From assembly GCA_910577835.1 (NCBI GenBank), contig CAJTOU010000089.1, positions 1 through 7,371 on the forward strand: a stretch of 7,371 bases of DNA, in the 5' to 3' direction. Source of the stretch: an uncultured Lachnospiraceae bacterium. Lineage in GTDB: Bacteria; Bacillota_A; Clostridia; Lachnospirales; Lachnospiraceae. The position numbers and the translations under genes are program-made. Shown one piece after another: positions 5,336 to 7,371 of this stretch (the first letter of the stretch is position 1; each line of letters begins with the position of its first letter). A model generated the notes under the pieces. It was not told the DNA's origin, did not search any database, and was given only the letters and a program-made list of their open reading frames with translations.

Positions 5336-6967
5336 CTATTTTTCTTTCGGCTCTTCATCTAATATTGAAAATGCAATATTCGTCGCATGGTCCGCCACAC
5401 GCTCCAGCCCTGAAATAATATCCAGAAAAATCATTCCCGCCTCCGGTGTACACTTATCCTGCGTCAGCCTTGTTACATGAGTTTTTTGAAGATTTCGTTC
5501 TTCTTGGTCAATCTGGTCTTCAAGCTCTAAAATCGCAGAAAGATATTGACGGTCATTTTTAGCAAACATTTCTATTGCATATTTTTCTATCTTCTGCACC
5601 ATACCGAGCATATGCTCCAGTTCTTTTTCACCCTCTTTGCTGAAAGTTACTTCATCATCTCTCATCATAATCGAAGAATCTGCGATATTTTCCGCATGGT
5701 CTCCAATACGCTCAATATCATTCACAACATGAAATAACGGACCGATACTCATTACATCATTTGCAGACAGCATAGACTGATTCAGATGAATCAGATAATT
5801 TGTAATTTCCCGATTTAAAAAATCAATATTTTTCTCTACCTGATAAACCTTATCCAGTTCTTTCTGTTCATGATTCTTCAATGTTTTCATGGCACGGTTT
5901 AGATTTTCCACTGCCATGCCTGCCATACGCTCCAGCTCATGAACTACCTGAAGTACTGCGGTTGCTGATGAAAATGCATGTTTGTTACCACCAATGTAAA
6001 CAAGCTCAAATTCTTCTTCTGTCTTATCATCTCCCTGTATAATCAGACATGCCGCTTTTACAAGCAGATTAGTAAATGGAAGCATAAGAAGTACCTGACA
6101 TACCTTTATTAATGAGTTTGCATTCGCAATCATACGCCCTGCCTCATTATGGGAAATACTCATAAAGAAATTTACCATGGAATTTCCCATAACAGCTAAG
6201 AGCACTGCACATACAATTGTTCCTGATATATTAAACAACAAATGAATCATTGCTGCTCTTTTTGCATCTTTTTTACAGCCAATGCTTGCCAGAATAGCAG
6301 ACATGGTACAGCCAATATTACATCCAAGCATCATATAAAGACAAACCGGAAGTTCTACCAGTCCTTCTCTTGCCAGCAACATAATAATGCCCACTGTGGC
6401 GGAATTACTCTGCAAAATCGCAGTCGCAATACAACCGACAAAAAATGCGGAAAACGGATTTTTTAAAGAAGCCAGTGCCTCAACTACTTCAGGAATTTCC
6501 TTTGCTTCTGTTAAGGCATCCGAAATTCCTGCGATTCCCATAAAGAGAATACCAAACCCAAGAATGACCTCTCCTAACTGACTGATAGTCATATGATTTT
6601 TGATAAACATCGTTAAAATCACGCCAGTAAACAAAAATAAAGGGGCAATATCCGCCAAGTCAAAGGCGATAAGCTGCCCGGTAACTGTCGTACCAATGTT
6701 TGCTCCGAATATAATTCCGGGAGCCTGTGAAAGTTTCATCAGACCCGAATTCACAAAGCTTACTACCATTACTGTTGTGGCGTTGGAAGACTGAATCAGT
6801 GCTGTGAAAAACGTACCCACCAATACACCGATGATTCTGTTTTTTGTAAATACCTCCAAAATGCTGCGCATTCTGGAACCGGCTACCTTCTGCAGACCTG
6901 CACTCATCATTTTCATTCCGTAGAGAAAGCAGCCGAGCCCTCCTACTAAAGATATTATTATGCTCAT
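5336..6967 (-). CDS. Na+/phosphate cotransporter family protein with C-terminal PhoU-like domain
   Basis: 543 residues, the usual length for the bacterial NptA/COG1283 type. The membrane part holds two inverted-topology repeats: QSSNATT (59-65) with GANIGTT (88-94), then QSNSATV (186-192) with GCNIGCT (215-221); the QSS/QSN motifs carry the predicted substrate and sodium site of the SLC34-like family. About eight or nine hydrophobic segments lie between residues 1 and 310. The cytoplasmic C-terminal part (about 330-540) is helical and PhoU-like, with ERIGDHAENIA (419-429) and ERVADHATNIA (522-532), the repeated metal-binding motifs of PhoU. It likely imports phosphate driven by sodium, with the PhoU-like part as regulator. 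GGAGT lies 8 nt before the ATG. It has a near-consensus promoter about 200 nt upstream and a strong terminator after it, so it looks monocistronic. No Pho box was recognised. Some family members may carry other anions; phosphate is by family inference. Confidence 0.92.
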   Translation of the reverse strand: MSIIISLVGGLGCFLYGMKMMSAGLQKVAGSRMRSILEVFTKNRIIGVLVGTFFTALIQSSNATTVMVVSFVNSGLMKLSQAPGIIFGANIGTTVTGQLIAFDLADIAPLFLFTGVILTMFIKNHMTISQLGEVILGFGILFMGIAGISDALTEAKEIPEVVEALASLKNPFSAFFVGCIATAILQSNSATVGIIMLLAREGLVELPVCLYMMLGCNIGCTMSAILASIGCKKDAKRAAMIHLLFNISGTIVCAVLLAVMGNSMVNFFMSISHNEAGRMIANANSLIKVCQVLLMLPFTNLLVKAACLIIQGDDKTEEEFELVYIGGNKHAFSSATAVLQVVHELERMAGMAVENLNRAMKTLKNHEQKELDKVYQVEKNIDFLNREITNYLIHLNQSMLSANDVMSIGPLFHVVNDIERIGDHAENIADSSIMMRDDEVTFSKEGEKELEHMLGMVQKIEKYAIEMFAKNDRQYLSAILELEDQIDQEERNLQKTHVTRLTQDKCTPEAGMIFLDIISGLERVADHATNIAFSILDEEPKEK

Positions 6968-6988
6968 GATTTTTTACTCCATAGTATT

Positions 6989-7158
6989 CTATTGTCTTTT
7001 GGAACCTTTCTCCTTTGAATTTATGTATTTTAAGATTCCTTTTTCTATGTCATCCTCTTTTTTCTCAAAAACTGACAGGTCTATTTTTGTATTAAAGGCT
7101 GTTATTGTATACTTTATCCTGCGCTTAAAATTGTTTTTTGATTAGAGGTAATTTTCAT
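6989..7158 (-). pseudogene. Possible broken small gene of about 56 codons upstream of the phosphate transporter
   Basis: ATG at 7156-7158 opens a 14-codon frame ending in TAA. In another frame, codons stay open from 7141 to TAG at 6989-6991 with protein-like composition (for example YTITAFNTKIDLSVF, then a Lys/Glu-rich stretch), but this frame has no ATG, GTG or TTG start. One added A in the A6 run at 7134-7139 joins the two into one 56-residue frame ending 21 nt before the transporter's ATG. Upstream codons in the ATG frame (from TTG at 7194) encode a hydrophobic stretch, LTFWLVGLIIGLM, but they coincide with the promoter. The family is not recognised. It may be a frameshifted small gene, a sequencing indel in a homopolymer, or chance. 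Confidence 0.25.
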
Positions 7159-7165
7159 CAAACCT

Positions 7166-7194
7166 ATTATCAATCCTACCAGCCAAAAAGTCAA
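7166..7194 (-). promoter_or_regulatory. Sigma-A promoter for the phosphate transporter transcript
   Basis: TTGACT (7189-7194), 17-nt spacer, GATAAT (7166-7171); each box matches consensus at five of six positions with ideal spacing. Transcription would start near 7159, giving a leader of about 190 nt before the transporter's ATG. A perfect 10-bp palindrome, CTTATATAAG (7225-7234), lies about 30 nt upstream of the -35 box; any regulatory role is speculative. Confidence 0.6.
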
Positions 7195-7276
7195 CTACTT
7201 CTTTTCATGTTACATTGATTTTTACTTATATAAGACAAAGCTGTTTATCTGTTGTGGAGTAATTTCTTATGGAATG

Positions 7277-7306
7277 AAAAAATTGTGTTTAATAATCAAA
7301 CACAAT
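7277..7306 (-). terminator. Rho-independent terminator after the tRNA-Ser gene
   Basis: Perfect 9-bp stem, ATTGTGTTT (7282-7290) with AAACACAAT (7298-7306), and a 7-nt loop. On the minus strand it is followed by five more U residues (7277-7281), suiting the tRNA transcript whose mature end lies about 27 nt upstream. The stem is A/T-rich, so it may be moderate in strength. On the plus strand the tail is only CTTTCTTTT. Confidence 0.75.
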
Positions 7307-7332
7307 CTTTCTTTTCCATATTTACTTGATAA

Positions 7333-7371
7333 CGGAGAAGGAGGGATTTGAACCCTCGCGCCGCTATTAAC
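7333..7371 (-). tRNA. tRNA-Ser, 3' part (cut by the window end)
   Basis: Minus-strand sequence shows the 3' half of a long variable arm (GTTAATAGCGGCGC), a T-stem and loop (GAGGG-TTCAAAT-CCCTC), the acceptor 3' strand CTTCTCC and discriminator G (7333). The long variable arm limits it to Ser, Leu or Tyr, and G73 with an acceptor implying GGAGAAG at the 5' end points to serine. The anticodon lies beyond the window; the variable arm resembles that of tRNA-Ser(GCU), but this is from memory. CCA is not encoded: TTA follows the discriminator. Confidence 0.88.

Noticed and set aside
7134..7140. A classical A_AAA_AAC programmed -1 frameshift site in the small broken frame.
   Set aside because: The heptamer is present, but its codon phase does not match the ATG frame, so it would not slip in the standard way into the downstream frame.

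Overview
The window is AT-rich. Its strong Shine-Dalgarno sites (AGGAGG, AAGGAG), sigma-A-type promoters and U-tailed hairpin terminators suggest a Firmicute, most likely a gut clostridium of the Lachnospiraceae type; this is inferred from style and gene families, not from a marker gene. Every gene I can support lies on the minus strand, so transcription runs from high to low coordinates. Both ends fall in sequences that are commonly repeated in genomes (a tRNA gene on the right, a mobile-element-like palindrome on the left), so the window may be a whole contig broken at repeats.

Right end (about 6968-7371): the 3' end of a tRNA-Ser gene, its hairpin terminator, then a near-consensus promoter (TTGACT-17-GATAAT) and a roughly 190-nt stretch before the next large gene. 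That stretch holds what looks like a small broken reading frame that one extra A in an A6 run would restore.

5336-6967: a Na+/phosphate cotransporter family protein with a C-terminal PhoU-like domain, apparently monocistronic and ending at a strong terminator (5201-5241). An extended -10 promoter-like site (TGTTATAAT) lies between the stop codon and this terminator, so a roughly 100-nt RNA could be made there, or the terminator could act as an attenuator for the genes downstream.

1219-5106: two adjacent half-transporters of the ABC exporter type (permease fused to ATPase), co-directional with a short gap and followed by one terminator. They very probably form a heterodimeric exporter; the substrate cannot be read from the sequence and no substrate gene is seen beside them. 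The first gene begins with three 15-bp tandem repeats, each starting with an ATG, and has a charged insertion in its nucleotide-binding domain. In both genes the ribosome binding site favours a start a little inside the longest open frame.

1-928: a TIM-barrel sugar phosphate isomerase/epimerase-like gene behind two candidate promoters, overlapping by ATGA with the start of a non-canonical purine NTP pyrophosphatase (RdgB/HAM1-like) gene. That second gene breaks off after about 28 family-like codons in a nested palindrome resembling the terminal hairpin of IS200/IS605 elements. I see no clearly new defence or metabolic system; the most interesting points are the gene interruption at the left edge, the possible leader or small RNA upstream of the ABC operon, and the broken small gene upstream of the phosphate transporter.
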